A stretch of DNA of 64,000 bases from Lunularia cruciata (GCA_948567375.1 OX419762.1:43939034-44003033); one strand, 5' to 3'. Shown: positions 1 to 12,028, numbered from the stretch's first letter. The notes: generated by a model from the sequence alone, not told the origin. Numbers and translations: made by a program.

Positions 1-196
1 CATCTTTGGTATCCTGGACTAAGTGGTAGTCCCGTTTGGTGCCGGCTTTGAAGTTCTTATTGAGACTAGAGTGCCTACCCCATTCCAGTAACGAGACTGA
101 AGAAGTCGTGGAAGATATTATTAGAAACTAGGACCTGTGTCCTATGGACACACCGTATAATTTACTTTTCTAACGAAAATGATCCGTTTTAGTTTT

Positions 197-360
197 TTCT
201 ATTGTCACGTGATCATTCTTGTGAATAGCAGAAAATTATTCAATTTATTGTAAGTGTCATCAATAAACGAAAGTTAATTTCTTTAGCTTTTATTATTGTC
301 GTGTGATCATTATTGTGAATAGCAGAAAAATTATTCAATTTATGGAAAGTGCCATCAACC
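197..360. repeat. Tandem duplication, 2 copies, period about 94 bp
   Basis: The block containing gtgatcatt, gtgaatagcagaaaa and ttattcaattta occurs twice. The gtgatcatt word is at 209 and again at 303, with a few differences between copies. No coding role is visible. Confidence 0.7.
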
Positions 361-1223
361 AAACTCGCTGTCACCAAAACAAATACTTGTGCTCACCTCC
401 ACATTTAAGTCAGATCGATCCACGTTTCAAAAATCCTTGTTGACCATTATAAATTCGAGGGGTTTTAGTAATGGATAGCTGACCATATAAATTAAAGGGG
501 TTTTAGTACTGGATAACACGAAAATGCTAAGTAGAGCTCTAGATTTGGCTCCAAAGTTTCAAAACGTAAATGATCAGATGACTATCGACCTTAACTTTTC
601 AAAGAGTTCTAGCATTTGGTTTCATACCTTTCTCAACTCAGGAATTGGTTAACAAATTTCGCTTCTGTCCTCTATCGCATACCCAACCGTGGTATCTGCC
701 GTAGTTGCACATTTCTCTGTGGTCTTAGTCCGTAACTGGAAGAGACAGTAAAACAGAGCTACATTACTGATGTAGCATGAACTATCTGAACGCCTGTTGC
801 TTCGACTCACCTCTCAAATCTCAAAGCTATGTGAACACGTATCGAGTATCTAATGGTTGTGGGAAGCCAGGTCCACTGCAAGATTCACAAGATGGCGCAC
901 TCTAGGATGTTGAAGGTTTTGGCAAAATCATGATCTAAGTTGTCTCTTTCATTCCATCCTTGATCTAGACGGTGCATCGTTTCCACCATTAAGCCGACCT
1001 CTTCTGCTTGGAACCCTGTTCGAAGGTGAATGAGATTCACGGTAGTCCAGGGCGTCAAGTACTTTCATCTCTTGCTGAAGCATGAAACTCATGGTGTGTA
1101 ATTTTGATTCCCGCTTCTTCATGGAATGATCACGTACACAAAAGGCAGGTTGTAACCATGGAAGAATTGAAAAGGATTTGCTATAACGACTTTAGTTGAT
1201 GCACAGTTGTATTCATTTCTAAC

Positions 1224-1481
1224 CAACTCCCGGGGTGTTCACGTGGTCATCAACTTTAAGATGTTCTTTCTTTCACTATTTTACAGCATAACACCGAATG
1301 CAATTCTCAAGCTTGGCGATACAATTGCAAGTTGCTTGGTCCGTTGATGTTTCAATTTAACCGACACAATTGCAAGTTCCTTGGTTCGTTGGTGTTTACA
1401 ACTCCCAGGGTCTTCACTTGGTCATCAACGTTAAGCTGTTCTTTCACTCATTATTCGACAACCTAACACCGGATGCAATTT
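1224..1481. repeat. Direct duplication, period about 176 bp, with inner short repeats
   Basis: The block starting caactcccggggtgttcac (near 1224) recurs near 1400 as caactcccagggtcttcac and continues through a TTCTTTCACT stretch and an ACACCGRATGCAATT stretch. Between the two copies, a shorter unit with acaattgcaagttgcttgg is itself present twice (about 1321-1420). The copies have diverged. Confidence 0.65.
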
Positions 1482-1699
1482 AACCGATACATCTATTGGG
1501 TTTAGAGTTTTGGATTTGACAAATAAAGGGTGGCTGTGTTAAAGCGAGGCATGAGAGGACTCTGTTAACCCTAAACCCTGACCCTAAACCTCTGTTTGTA
1601 TTAGAAAATCGGGGTTTAACCTATTTTGGGAAGAAGGATTAACACAATAAATGAGCACACTAAAATACCCTACAACTGGAACTTGAATCCTAAACGCCC

Positions 1700-3403
1700 T
1701 CCGCAATCATCCAACTGTCGCTGAGGATCATGCACGCCGGTACCAGCTTTACTCGCTAGCTTTGCTTCCTTCCTCAATCAGTTCTTCCACGGGACTAAAA
1801 CTTGTGGATGCGAGCAAAATTCCATCTGAAAATTGTGTCACAGACGCAGAATCGCATATCTGCAGCTGTGTATACAGTAAGCGAACTTACCATCATCGTC
1901 ATGAGCTGTCACAACTTGGGAAACATAAGTCGAACAATGCAACGATCTTACTTAGCAAAGGGCTACTCAAGCATATACTTCAAATAAACCAGAGAGGACA
2001 ACCTGAAGGCGACCCGGTGAAAAAACGTGCCATAGCTTCAAGTGTGCCAACCTCAGGACTGGTGACCTGACCATCTCATCCTCCAAACACTGCAAGAGAA
2101 ACATCAAATAAGCAAGTTCGGCCAGAAAGTATCAGGAAAATTGAAAAACAAAGGAAAGATGGAGAAAATGAAGCTCGCTCAGCCAGAGCACATCATCAAA
2201 GTCGCTGTGAGTAAGCGTGATCTTCCCTTACCTGGAAACAGTGTATCATGAAGAGAAGATAATTTATTTTCTCCCTTATATGTTCCAAACATGCTCCCCC
2301 TGACATTAAGAAGAAACCGTTACAACTTTTGGTCCTCGTATCGTAATTGAGGGCTCAACGACTAAAATTTTCGCATGAAGCTTCAAAATTGAATACAACC
2401 AAAAACCACCTTGGGAAAAGCTTTCTTAGTTTAGAGAAAAGCTCACATCTGTCTAGGCCAGGAAACGATTTGATTAAAATACCTGGGCCTTGAGGGTAAA
2501 AACTCTTTGGCAATACGCAGGAAAAATATCCTCCCTGTGAAAGCATCTCCAAGCCGGCAGGTTCTCCCGAAACTGCTCCACGCCCCATTAACATCCTGGA
2601 CGTATTAGCAAAAACTGAGGCTACTTTTGAGACATAAGCTTCCCTTCTTTTTAACAGCTATGACGGGATATGAGAACTAACGCCTGTCTCATGGCCCCGG
2701 GTTACGTTGAAATCAATCCTGAGATAAGCAGTGTGAAAATCGTGACAACTCGGTGACTGTGAGACTGCATTCAGCCAAGTTCCACGACTTTGCTCCACAA
2801 GCTTGCTCCACTTTGAGGAGACAAAATATTTCTCAACCAAACCAGGAGACACTCTTGGAAACTCACCTTGTCGATGACCATCACGATTATAGACATAACA
2901 TGCTCGAATGAAGCTGTAACCGTCGAAATTCGGCCACAGATAATTTGCTAGATACTGGCTAATCTCCAGGACCATAAATCGCTGTAGTGGTACTGTCTTG
3001 TTCCCACACTGGTGAGGGTAAGTTCCGTCGTGTATATGTCCACCACCAGCTCCGCATTGAACTGCGGCTTCGACTTGTCACCATTGGTAACCGACCAATT
3101 CGCCTCTGCAATTTTCTAGATTTTAAAAAACTCATTAAGCGTAATTGCCTTGCCAGGCATCGGTCCAACCTTCTGCTCTACAGATTCTTCTGAAGTCTCT
3201 GGCAAAGGAACCACCGGTGCTGTCGCATACTCGGCAACTTTGGCCTTCTTGACATGCGTAAAGGTTCGACGGAACCGCCGCCATTTTGTCTTCCGTCTCT
3301 TCAATCTCCAACGATCTACCGAAGTCCACACCGGATAAGTACCCTGGCTTCGAACCTCCCGCTGTGCGCGCTCGTCAAAATCAAGCGACATCTCCCACAG
3401 CAA
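1700..3403 (-). pseudogene. AQR: Aquarius (AQR, intron-binding splicing helicase) N-terminal gene fragment, broken
   Basis: Five exon pieces on the minus strand match, in order, the N-terminal part of Aquarius, the SF1-helicase-like intron-binding spliceosome protein, as I remember the family. Exon 1 (3403 to 2867) carries KVAEY, then KIAEANW, KTVPLQRFMVLEISQYL, NYLWPNFD and FEHVMSIIVMVIDK before a GTGAGT donor. Exon 2 (2572-2483) reads FRENLPAWRCFHRED. Exon 3 (2299-2232) reads EKINYLLFMIHCFQ before GTAAGG. Exon 4 (2089-2003) carries LEDEMVRSPVLRLA and WHVFSPGRLQ. Exon 5 starts at 1825 with MEFCSHPQVLVPWKN. Damage: an in-frame TAG at 3116-3118 just before KIAEANW, frame shifts near 3000 and near 2910, a phase problem entering exon 3, and a TGA at 1778-1780. 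The helicase domain is absent. Kept introns mean this is a duplicated gene piece, not a retrocopy. Family assignment is strong; loss of function is inferred from the breaks. Confidence 0.82.
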
Positions 3404-3469
3404 TCAGTGTCCTAAAGCTCGAGCCTACATTATCGTCCTCATCCAACACTCGAGCAGCGCATTGCGCGA

Positions 3470-3725
3470 GCTCTCTCATTCACGGTGTCAAATTGCTCGA
3501 TGATCTGTACTGCTGCCACGGCAAGGGCTGGCGTTTGCCGCAAGGTGTTGAGCCCTACCCGTAACACTTGAATCCGGAAAACGTCCGTCAGTCAAATTTC
3601 TCTCTTTCACGGTATCAAATTGCTCGATGATCTGCACTGCTGCCACGGCAAGGGTTGGCCTGTGCCGCAAGGTGTTTAGCCCAACCGTACCATTTGCATC
3701 CGCAAAACGCCCGTCTGCCATAACA
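3470..3725. repeat. Tandem duplication, 2 copies, period about 127 bp
   Basis: The sequence starting cacggtgtcaaattgctcga at 3481 recurs as cacggtatcaaattgctcga at 3608 and continues through tgctgccacggcaaggg and gccgcaaggtgtt. It lies immediately upstream of the AQR fragment (minus strand). No protein is recognised in it. Confidence 0.8.
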
Positions 3726-4264
3726 CCTAACTTCGAACGCCGTTAAAGATTGCCCGACAGTTAAATCCGACCGCCCGCTAAGGATCGCCGGAGTCGGGAT
3801 CGTAATCTGTTATAATAGAGAGATAGGTTGGTGTGTTGGTATTTGATCATATTTTCCTGTGGATTATTGATTATCTTTTACACGCCTTGAAATCTTTGGG
3901 GTTTTTCAGGTCTTCAAATGTTTTCTCAGTTGGTGTCGGGCACCAAATAGAGATCGGAATTACTTGTATTAATACTAATTTGAACCTCGGGCACTAAACA
4001 AAGGGGGACTAACTAAGATTACGCACATGTCCTCGTGATTATACTTTTTGGCTTATTTGAAGTTATGGATCTCCAGAAAGTAAACATGGGCCTTTCTGAG
4101 ACAAGCATATGCAAATGGAAGAGAAAAGAGCGCACTCTCCTTGTGGACCTCAAATTTCATAGAAAATGAGCTACAAACACCCCAATTTAGGTGAAAACTA
4201 GAGGTTGCGCCATCAAAACTTGATCAGGTTCAAGTAACCTCTATTTTAGATGACCTTTTTCTTT
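3726..4264. other. Intergenic stretch; end shares a short inverted dispersed repeat
   Basis: No gene is recognised. Bases of about 4190-4262 (containing acttgatcaggttcaagtaa and cctctattttagatgacc) recur in reverse complement at about 18765-18850. This marks a dispersed repeat next to the end of HNL-A. Confidence 0.55.
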
Positions 4265-4514
4265 TCTCTCGTACACGTAAGAAACTGCTGAGAAGGGCAT
4301 GCAACTCTGGACAGTGGTGCATTTTCAATTCCTTCAAGTGATTCAAGTGAAGAAGTAGCCCGAGTGATTCCGGCAATGACCGCAGTTTCCGGCACTCAGA
4401 GAGGGGCTAGTTGTTCCAAGTTGGCTAAGTTTCCACAACTGCCGGGAAGGGCCTGCAACCCTGAACACTCACGGATTTTCAATTCCTTCAGGTGACGGAG
4501 TAGCCCGAGTGATT

Positions 4515-4638
4515 CCGGCAATAACCGCAGTTCGAAACACCCAGATAAGTCTAGTTGTTCCAAGTTGATTAAGTTTCCGGCAATAACCGCAGTTCGAAAC
4601 ACCCAGATAAGTCTAGTTGTTCCAAGTTGATTAAGTTT
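4515..4638. repeat. 62-bp tandem duplication inside the LRR exon of HNL-A
   Basis: The unit starting ccggcaataaccgcagttcg occurs at 4515 and again at 4577, essentially identical. The period of 62 is not a multiple of 3, so it shifts the LRR reading frame on the minus strand. It is one of the lesions of HNL-A. Confidence 0.88.
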
Positions 4639-5345
4639 CCAAAACTGCTGTGAAGGGCTTGCAACTCTACGCAATATTCCATTTTCAATTTCTTCAGGTG
4701 AAGTAGTAGCCCGAGTGATACCGGCAATGACCACAGTTCCCGGCACCAAGATAAGTCTAGCTGTTTCAAGTTGGCTAAGTTTCCAAAACTGCTAGGAAGG
4801 AAGGGCCAGGAACTCAGCACATTTCCAGATGTTCAATCCCTTCAGATGGAAAAGTTCCGAGAAGGAATTCGGCAGAGATCTAATTTTCGGACACTACCCA
4901 ACGTCAGTAATTCTAACAAGGGTAAGTAGAATTTCTCTAACTTGGTTGAGGTTCCAGAACAGTCGAGCAGGCCATCTAAATTCTCACAATAGGAAATACT
5001 CCACTCCCGCAGGTTAGGAAGCTGTCCAAGTGAATCCAGAAGTGATTGTATTGCGTGACAATGTCGCAGCTCCAATTTGGCTAAGCTCCCGAAATTGAGT
5101 GGAAAGGCCTCCAAGTAACCACATTCAACTATTCTAGGAGTCCATAGTTGTGGAAATGGCACAAATGATTCTGCTAGCGCCTTGGGCCTCTGACAGAGCC
5201 AGTTGACAAAATCTCCTTCATCCGCGCACGTTCTTCCGATTCTTCCTCATCTGCGAAGGTTCCATAGTTGTCGAAGATTCTTCCGGCAGACGAATTGTAT
5301 CATGATTTTGTAATCCCCGAGAACTTGTGCGCGCAGGATTAAATA

Positions 5346-5432
5346 AGAAAAGGGCGACCGCGTAGAAAACACGAAGGATGGGAAGACCCCATCAAGCTGT
5401 ACAAGGGAGAAACAAGAAAAGGTTTAGGGTTA
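5346..5432. repeat. Short dispersed repeat S inserted in the LRR exon of HNL-A
   Basis: Compared with HNL-B and HNL-C, HNL-A carries about 90 extra bases here, read on the minus strand between ATGAAGCAATTTAA and TTTAATCCTGCGC. ATTTAA is present on both sides, as for a target-site duplication. The insert contains ggatgggaagaccccatcaa. Relatives lie at about 6100-6195 (HNL-A intron 5) and 18355-18478. It may be a small non-autonomous transposon or a fragment of a larger one. Confidence 0.6.
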
Positions 5433-6099
5433 AATTGCTTCATTCCGGGCACGGGAAAGGAAGCCACTCGCAAAACAACCATCTCGTTCAAGGTAGAACG
5501 CACAAAAGTGGTGTGGGCAGAAGCCCAACTGGTAATTTTGGGTGCCAATTGGAGAGGCCGCTCTGCACACCTTTTGCACCGCTGTGGAAACAGGTATATA
5601 AGCATACCAAGTAGCGAAGTTCTTTAAATCGTGACATTACGCTCGATGGAGTTCGCATTTGGCAAGGTCTCTCATCATCGCAGCAATCTGCATTGTACTC
5701 CTTATACTCATTTTCCACTACTATGTGGTGAAAAATCACATTCTCCAGCCCTTGCATTCCCTTCAAAATTGAAATGAAAAACTGAAATTGTTATAGTTTC
5801 AAGCGCATCCATTCATCGTGCTGTGTATAAAGCAACTCCAGGTCTTCGTGCCTAACTATCAAGTAATCATACAAGACGGACCCTATTTTAGCACCACTGC
5901 TTCAAGGACAAACTTTGAAAGTTTGTCCTTGTTGGAGGAGAATGGATGGTCGACTCCCAGAACTTACAAAGAGTATAACGGCTACAAGTTACCGAAGAGG
6001 TTCACGCTCAACAACAGCGTTCGGGACTCCCTTCCAGTTTAGATTTAGAAATGAACCAAATTTAGAAAACATAACTGATAAATATATCTAATTTAGTAA

Positions 6100-6420
6100 A
6101 AAGGAAAACCGACCTCATAGAACACAAGAGAATAGGAAGACCTTATCAAGCTGTAAGAGTGTAAGAGGGAGAAAAAAATGGGGCTAAACTCCAATAGTAT
6201 CAATATGATAAATTACCCTACAGCATCTAAGATATATCTAATGTAGTTGAGAACAATGAAGCTGCCAAAGAAGAGAAAGAATCGTCAAACTATAAAGGGA
6301 GGAAAAAAATAAAAATGAAACTAGGTTCCAGTAGTATCGAGATGAAAAATCTACAACGGAGAAATAAATAAAAATGAAACTAAGCTCAAATAGTATAGAT
6401 ATGAAGAATTTACCTAACCG
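6100..6420. repeat. Repeat-derived insertion in intron 5 of HNL-A
   Basis: Intron 5 of HNL-A is about 320 bases longer than in HNL-B. The extra part starts with a diverged copy of repeat S (aggaagaccttatcaagctg). It continues with two related stretches carrying aaaaatgaaactaag-like words, and a partial copy of the intron sequence atatctaat...gaacaatgaa. It therefore looks like an insertion followed by a local duplication. Confidence 0.5.
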
Positions 6421-6640
6421 AACCTGAGATATCTAATTGGGGAACAATGAATTGCTAAGGGAGAGGAAGAGTCAGTAAAGGAAAGAGGAAATGCCTTGCA
6501 GTTACCATCCAGTGGACTGCGGTCAATAATTCTTCCTTTCCCAGTCCAATTCTGATGCCCAAAATCTGAAGATGCTTGTGCATGCAAAGCTCAAACTGAC
6601 CCTTCCAGTTGTCCCTCTCTTCAATAGACACAAGAGATCT

Positions 6641-9080
6641 TACTATAGAGTAAAACCTCCCAATAGTGACATACATATGTATTTGCAATGGATGTCACTT
6701 ATTGAGAGGTTATCAATAACTAGAGGAAAGTGTGCATACTCCTTCCTGCTTGAGTCTTGACGTTCTTGAACATTTTGGTACTTGGGTGCCCGACCTACAC
6801 ATCTTTTTCCCACTCTCGCTATTTTTCTTTTATTTTTTCCTTTTGATTGCATTGTGATTGATGTTGGGGCTACAGACTGTATTGTTGTATTCTATTATCT
6901 ACACGCATGTTAGTTAATATCAAGAATCAAAAGCGTTTGGACATGATGATGAAGATGGAGGTTATTTAATTTTCTCAGTCAACCTGGAGCCACCCATGAA
7001 CAAGCGGCATCATATTTTGTTGTGGCGTGTCAGACAGTGACCAAAATCTGGAAAGAGAGGGAACTCATTAAGTAGGTGGCATCTGTTCTGAATCAAATTG
7101 GGTTGAAAAAAGTTTTGACATCAACTTGAGTGCAATTTCTTACCAACATGGCGCATCAATGGTATATGTGAATTTAGATTGATGCACTCACATTGAATGT
7201 GATTGGCTAGGTGCTTGGAACAAGGCTCTATTTTTCAGAGATAAGATCTTGCAGGACTTCACCAAGTTTTTGAAACCATCAGATGCAATCGCTTTGCAGG
7301 CATTTGTAGCCTCAAATGGATGGCTCAAGAAGTATCTGAATCGAGTCTCGACAACTAGCAAGAAGGAGTGTGGAGAACACAACAGCTACAATCCGATGCA
7401 GGCTGAGAAGCATTTGCATGAAATTTGCAAAACGCTGAATGATGTCCCTCTTGAATGCATTATCAACATCAACGAGTCAACTCTACAACATAGCATTGCA
7501 CCACATCATCAAGATCATTCTGCACAATCAATAAGGATGGTCGTGGTGTCAAGCGCAGCAAAGAATGAATCATAGTGACTTTCTGAGTTAGTGCTTCAGG
7601 CGTGAAGTTTTGCACTCAGGCTATTGCAAAGAGCACAAGTCCACACACTCTGAAGAATACTCCCAATATAAGTAAGGCGTTTGGTATTATTTACGACCAC
7701 CAAGCGAAAGCCTGGCAAGACACATCCTTGTATATGCGCTTGCTGCACACATACAACAAAATTGCCAAGCAGCGCAACATCTTCTATATAGTCCAGGATA
7801 ACTGTGCATCACATGACTGTGCGGCTAAATTTTTTTATCCAACAGGCTCACAAGAAACGCTCTTCAAGTATCAGAACCTATGCATCATTTTCTTCGCATC
7901 CAATGCTACCAGCTATTGTCAACCTCTTGATCAAGGCATCATTCTCTCTTTCAAAGTGTGCTTTCGCCATATGCCCAACTGAACCATCTTCTTTCTGAAA
8001 ATGAAATCTGGCAAACTAGTGAATGTGCACCCGCTTCTCAATTTCATATCAACAACCATACTCTCTTGCACAACGTGCTTAGTTTGGTCAAATTAGCATC
8101 AGATGGTATCAAAGAGAGCACTATTCAATGGTGTTTTGTCAAAGAAAATTGTCTCACTGTCGCCACAAACATCATTGCCAATCAGCCTATCGATCGCTCT
8201 GCTCCTAGCTCTAATCAAGTTGTCAATGATTTAGTGATAATGCTAAGAGAAATTTGACAGGAGGAATCTTTCTCGCCATCAGTGGGTCTTGATTATTAAA
8301 ATTTTGAACAAATTGCTAAAGAACTCATTGAAATGGATGCTGTTGATGCTACTGATGAAGACCAGGTTGACGATGATAACATTGTCCAGTCTGCTCTTCA
8401 ACAACAAAACCTTTCCAGAAATATTGATGGCGATGACGTTGAAGAGATCCCACCTTTGATAAGTGTTGAGCAAGCAAATCTGGCTATCACAGATTTAATC
8501 AACTTTCTCTCTCTCTAATCATTGCTACCGTAGGAACTTCAAAGCAACCTGCTTTCCAACCTTCAAAAAGCTCAAGCAACCTGCTATCCAACTTTCAAAA
8601 AGCTCGTTAGTCACTGATTCATCAACAGAAAGTTGAGAAAAAAGCTCAAAGCAATCTACTTTCCAACCTTCCAAAAGCTCGTCAGTCATTGATTTATCAA
8701 TAGAAAAGTTGAGAAAAATTGGTTGCTGTACATCAATAACGCTTCTTTTGCACAATCCGCGTTATTGATGTATTTTACCTCCATCCAAAGAGAATAATCT
8801 TAGTCAAGGGAGAGAACTGCTTGGATTTGAAATTTAATATAGATGCAACATTAACACAACCCATAATAGGTGCTCTTGAATACAGATAGGATGTTACCTC
8901 CATATTTATACTATAGAAACGTCACTATATTATAGAATTGTCTCTATTGTTCAATTGTGAGGTACTGCCATTATTGTGCATATTTACTGGTTCTAGATGA
9001 ATTGTTCCAGGGTTCTTGGTCGCTAATGGGAGGATGTTACTCATATGAGATGACATTATTGGGAGATTTTACTTTGTGTC
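6641..9080 (+). mobile_element. Pogo/Tigger-type Tc1-mariner DNA transposon, defective, inserted in HNL-A
   Basis: Terminal inverted repeats bound the element. The left end (about 6643-6679) reads agtaaaacctcccaatagtg; the reverse complement of the right end (about 9042-9079) reads agtaaaatctcccaataatg; both continue to a shared catatg. Similar sub-terminal words (gagaggttatcaataac, gggaggatgttac) occur just inside. The flanks, agagatct on the left and cgagacttgccacctg on the right, join into the NB-ARC exon of HNL-A as seen in B and C. The insertion is thus placed in the ARC region, with a few host bases altered; the TA target duplication is no longer clear. It contains one broken transposase and a run of about 75-bp repeats at 8540-8715. 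Confidence 0.85.
7201..8513 (+). pseudogene. Pogo/Tigger-like DDE transposase, inactive
   Basis: The piece starting near 7225 has the Tc5/CENP-B-type helix-turn-helix tail (FVASNGWLKKYLNR), followed by the DDE_1 domain in several frames. ININES at 7468-7485 replaces the usual N-x-D-E-S, so the first catalytic Asp is Asn. VQDNCASHDCAAKFF (about 7791) has the second Asp, and SNATSYCQPLDQGII (about 7897) the third. The tail (ASQFHINNH, SDGIKESTIQWCF) is also typical. Stops and frame shifts near 7573, 7600 and 7980 separate the pieces. Family assignment comes from these motifs; the enzyme is dead by sequence. Confidence 0.82.
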
Positions 9081-12028
9081 GAGACTTGCCACCTGTTCCT
9101 GTGCGTAGTCGTACATGGATGACCACGCCGTCATCACATCTTCAGAGCTGAACGGCCCAAATCTCCTCCAAGACATCTCCAAGACTCCGGCAAATCGCGA
9201 CGCGTGCCAAAATCTTCATACTCACCCTCATACTCACCCTCAGCTTACCCCATACTTGCTCCTTCAGACCATTGAACCTTCTTGCGTCTACTGCTTGTAG
9301 AGCTTTGGGAATCTGTTCGCACATCTGTTTGTTAGTTTTCCGTCTCAGTAACCTTCCAATCACCTCTAGACTCAGGGGCAACCCATCACATCTCTCCACA
9401 ATTTCCGCTACTATCTCCTCCAATTCACGTGCAGGTTCATTCTTGCCTGGAAACGCATGTGTAATGAACAATTGTCTTGCATGTTCACTCCCCAAAACTG
9501 GAACTCGACAAACATATATCTTGTTGCCGAATAGATCAAAAAGCCCTTCATCTCGGCTTGTGACTACGAAACAAGTTCCCCATCATCATTCTCTGTAGCT
9601 ATTTCATACAATAACTCTACATCTTCAATTTTCTCGACATCATCAAATATGACAAAGAGTTTCTTCTTGTCATCTGATCCCAACTGCTTTCACTGTAATC
9701 ACCTTCAGGACGGGGACTTATGTGTTCCCAGCCTTCTCCTTCACCTTTTTCATGTCCCCTGAAATCTCCTTCACTGTGTCTTCAAACCGAGCATTGATCT
9801 CATTGTAGAGCAACTTTGCAAAGGTGGTCTTTCCGACTCCTCCAATCCCACAGAACCCAACGCCCCTGCTCAATGTCTGCAATATTGGCTTCCAAACGCG
9901 ACTTAATACCCACTAGGTTCCTTGAGACTGATTTCCTCCGCCTTGGATGCCATTGCGTACTTGCACCTGGAGCTGTTGTTTCTTGCACCTGCAACAATAG
10001 TTAGAGGGAACTGGAATTTAGAAACTGTCCACCCAGGTCTCGTGTTTTCTGATGTCATTCAGATCATATGACAGATATGAACGAACTCCAATACCTGGAG
10101 CTGCTGCACGTTAGCCAGGCCGATCAGCTTGACCAACTACTGGAACATGTTCGATTGTTTGCCCCTGGTTTGCATAATGACAAATGATCTGCAGACACCG
10201 TGCTGTAATTCGGTCCCAACCGTGCAGATCCTTCCTCTACAATCTTTTGGCTTCAGATTTCACCCGTGACCTATACATGCATGATTTAAAACATGAATAC
10301 CTAAGATAGACCTCGCATTGTCTCTCTTAGACTAAACCAATATGCAGGAAATAGTATTCGCAAGCTAGGCAACCTGCGAAAACTGGATCACTAAAAACTC
10401 GTTTCTTATTTGTTAATTAATAGGGAGTTTATACTTATAGGAAACGGAAAACTCGTTCATTAAATCAGACTTTAATTTCTGTAGATTGTATTATACCATA
10501 TGGCGTCCCGTCGGTTTTCATTTCTGTAGCAAAAGCTTTTCCAATACTGAAAATCTCCCTATTTGTTTTACTCGCCAATGAGCGGAATGAGCGGAATTTC
10601 TCGCCTGGCCGCCTTGGTGCTCAACAACTCCACAATTGGCAACAAAGGACTCATTTCAGATCCTCAATGGGGACTTCCACAGAACAGAATGCCTTTAATA
10701 CCTTTTAGCAATCCCTCTTCAAATTTGCCTCTAGATGCAATAAGCTCCAGCTCTGCCGCATGAATGTATAACTTCTTAATAACAAGACCCCCAACCTATA
10801 TCCGACCAAGATAATGTATTGGAAATTGTTCAACGACTCTTAACGTTCGCAGAATGCCCAACCGAGTTTGGTCGACAGATTTTCAGCTATTAGCATCAAA
10901 TCCATTGTCCCTGTCGAGTCCGTCTTCTGTAAACTTGGATCATATTTGATGAAGAAGACTCGCGCATCCTGCTTTTGAGGCCAACGTTGGAGCCAGATTG
11001 TCTTCGAGTCATGTTTGCACGTCCAAGGTGCACATCTAGCCCACCAGTATGCTCATGTTGAAGGCCATGGAAGAAAACAACGTCGACCTGCGGTACTGCT
11101 GGATCATACACTAACAACACGGAAACGCTCAGCTCAACTGAAAAATGGACAAACACAGTCAATTAGAAGTGTAGCAATTTCAAAACACAAGAGCCTCCTA
11201 CTCCCTATAAATTTTTCACCGAGATAGTTAGCTTGAAAGGTAATCAATCAAGCAGTTATTAACCATCAGCTGACATTCTAGCACATGCCTGTTCCTTGAT
11301 TTTGAGTCAATTTTAGCTTTACCTAGCTGATACCAAGGTCCGACTCTTGAGAAGGTGTTGTCGGAACAGCTACAAACGTAGGACAAATGTTATGAATTAA
11401 AAAGTTTAGTTTCAAACACTCTCACAACACTGCGAGACAACGTCTGCCAATTTACTAAGGGAGAGCAATGTTATGTATTCGTACGACAACCTACCGGTTG
11501 TTTTAGTCCTGAAATGCCACTGAATCTAGAGAACATTAAATCCTACATCCGAGTAACTCGAAGTTTGCCAAAAAGCTAAATCATTGTGCGGAATCTAATC
11601 AACATCTATAATCGATAGAAGTTATTCCTCATACTCAGGTTTGCACTTACATACCTCGCTGTTCTCTTGGTGGGAAGATAGAGAATCTTGTGGGCTAGAA
11701 CTGCTTGACGTATGTCCATTGTGACACTGAACTTCCAGAAAATAAAAGTAATCAACTTGACGGTTTACAAATTGGCAACGATTTTATCTTCTTCAAATGC
11801 AAATTGGGAGTTATCCTCGAACATCTTTCTCAGGTCACTATTAATAATATATACGGATACAACTAGTTAGAATGCACTAACTGAGCCTGCACAAGAGCTG
11901 GGTAATTTTCACATGAAACAGCTTGTGCTCTGGGAGAGGATTTCGCAAGCGTTCAATAGATTTGGCTACCCATGTGATGGTTGACACCATATTGTTGCTA
12001 AGGGCTGATTTCCATGGGAGTGATTGAT

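Larger units (their letters stand above)
1..1700. other. Non-coding stretch, nothing recognised except short repeats
   Basis: I find no gene here. Open frames are short and match nothing I know. The stretch holds two small tandem duplications (listed separately) and a scrap of three CCCTAAA-like units at 1567-1590, which is too short to be a telomere. It lies just downstream of the broken AQR fragment on the minus strand. Confidence 0.5.
4265..11719 (-). pseudogene. HNL-A: decayed alpha/beta-hydrolase-NB-ARC-LRR gene, split by a pogo transposon
   Basis: This is an inverted, broken paralogue of HNL-B and HNL-C. All six exons can be placed. Exon 1 is 11719-11655, 65 nt instead of 66, so it is frame-shifted. 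Exon 2 is about 11371-11327, with an internal deletion and its last codon now TAG. Exon 3 (hydrolase) is about 11150-10538; the nucleophile elbow, GHSFGG in B and C, reads roughly GYRLGV after a 1-nt loss, and about ten codons are missing downstream. Exon 4 is about 10270-10094, with a frame shift and a TAG. Exon 5 (NB-ARC) is about 9993-9081, interrupted by the transposon, resuming 6640-6495; its P-loop GGVGKTTFAKLL is still readable, but in another frame. Its 3' donor is GC instead of GT. Exon 6 (LRR) is 5781-4265, strongly shortened, with a 62-bp frame-breaking tandem duplication and a short insertion near 5346. Intron 5 also carries extra sequence. It cannot make a full protein. Confidence 0.9.

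Noticed and set aside
1567-1590. Telomere-like CCCTAAA units
   Set aside because: Only about three imperfect units; not a telomere or a useful interstitial array.
1762-2070. 102-codon plus-strand frame
   Set aside because: It lies opposite AQR exons 4 and 5, whose family match and splice sites explain the sequence.
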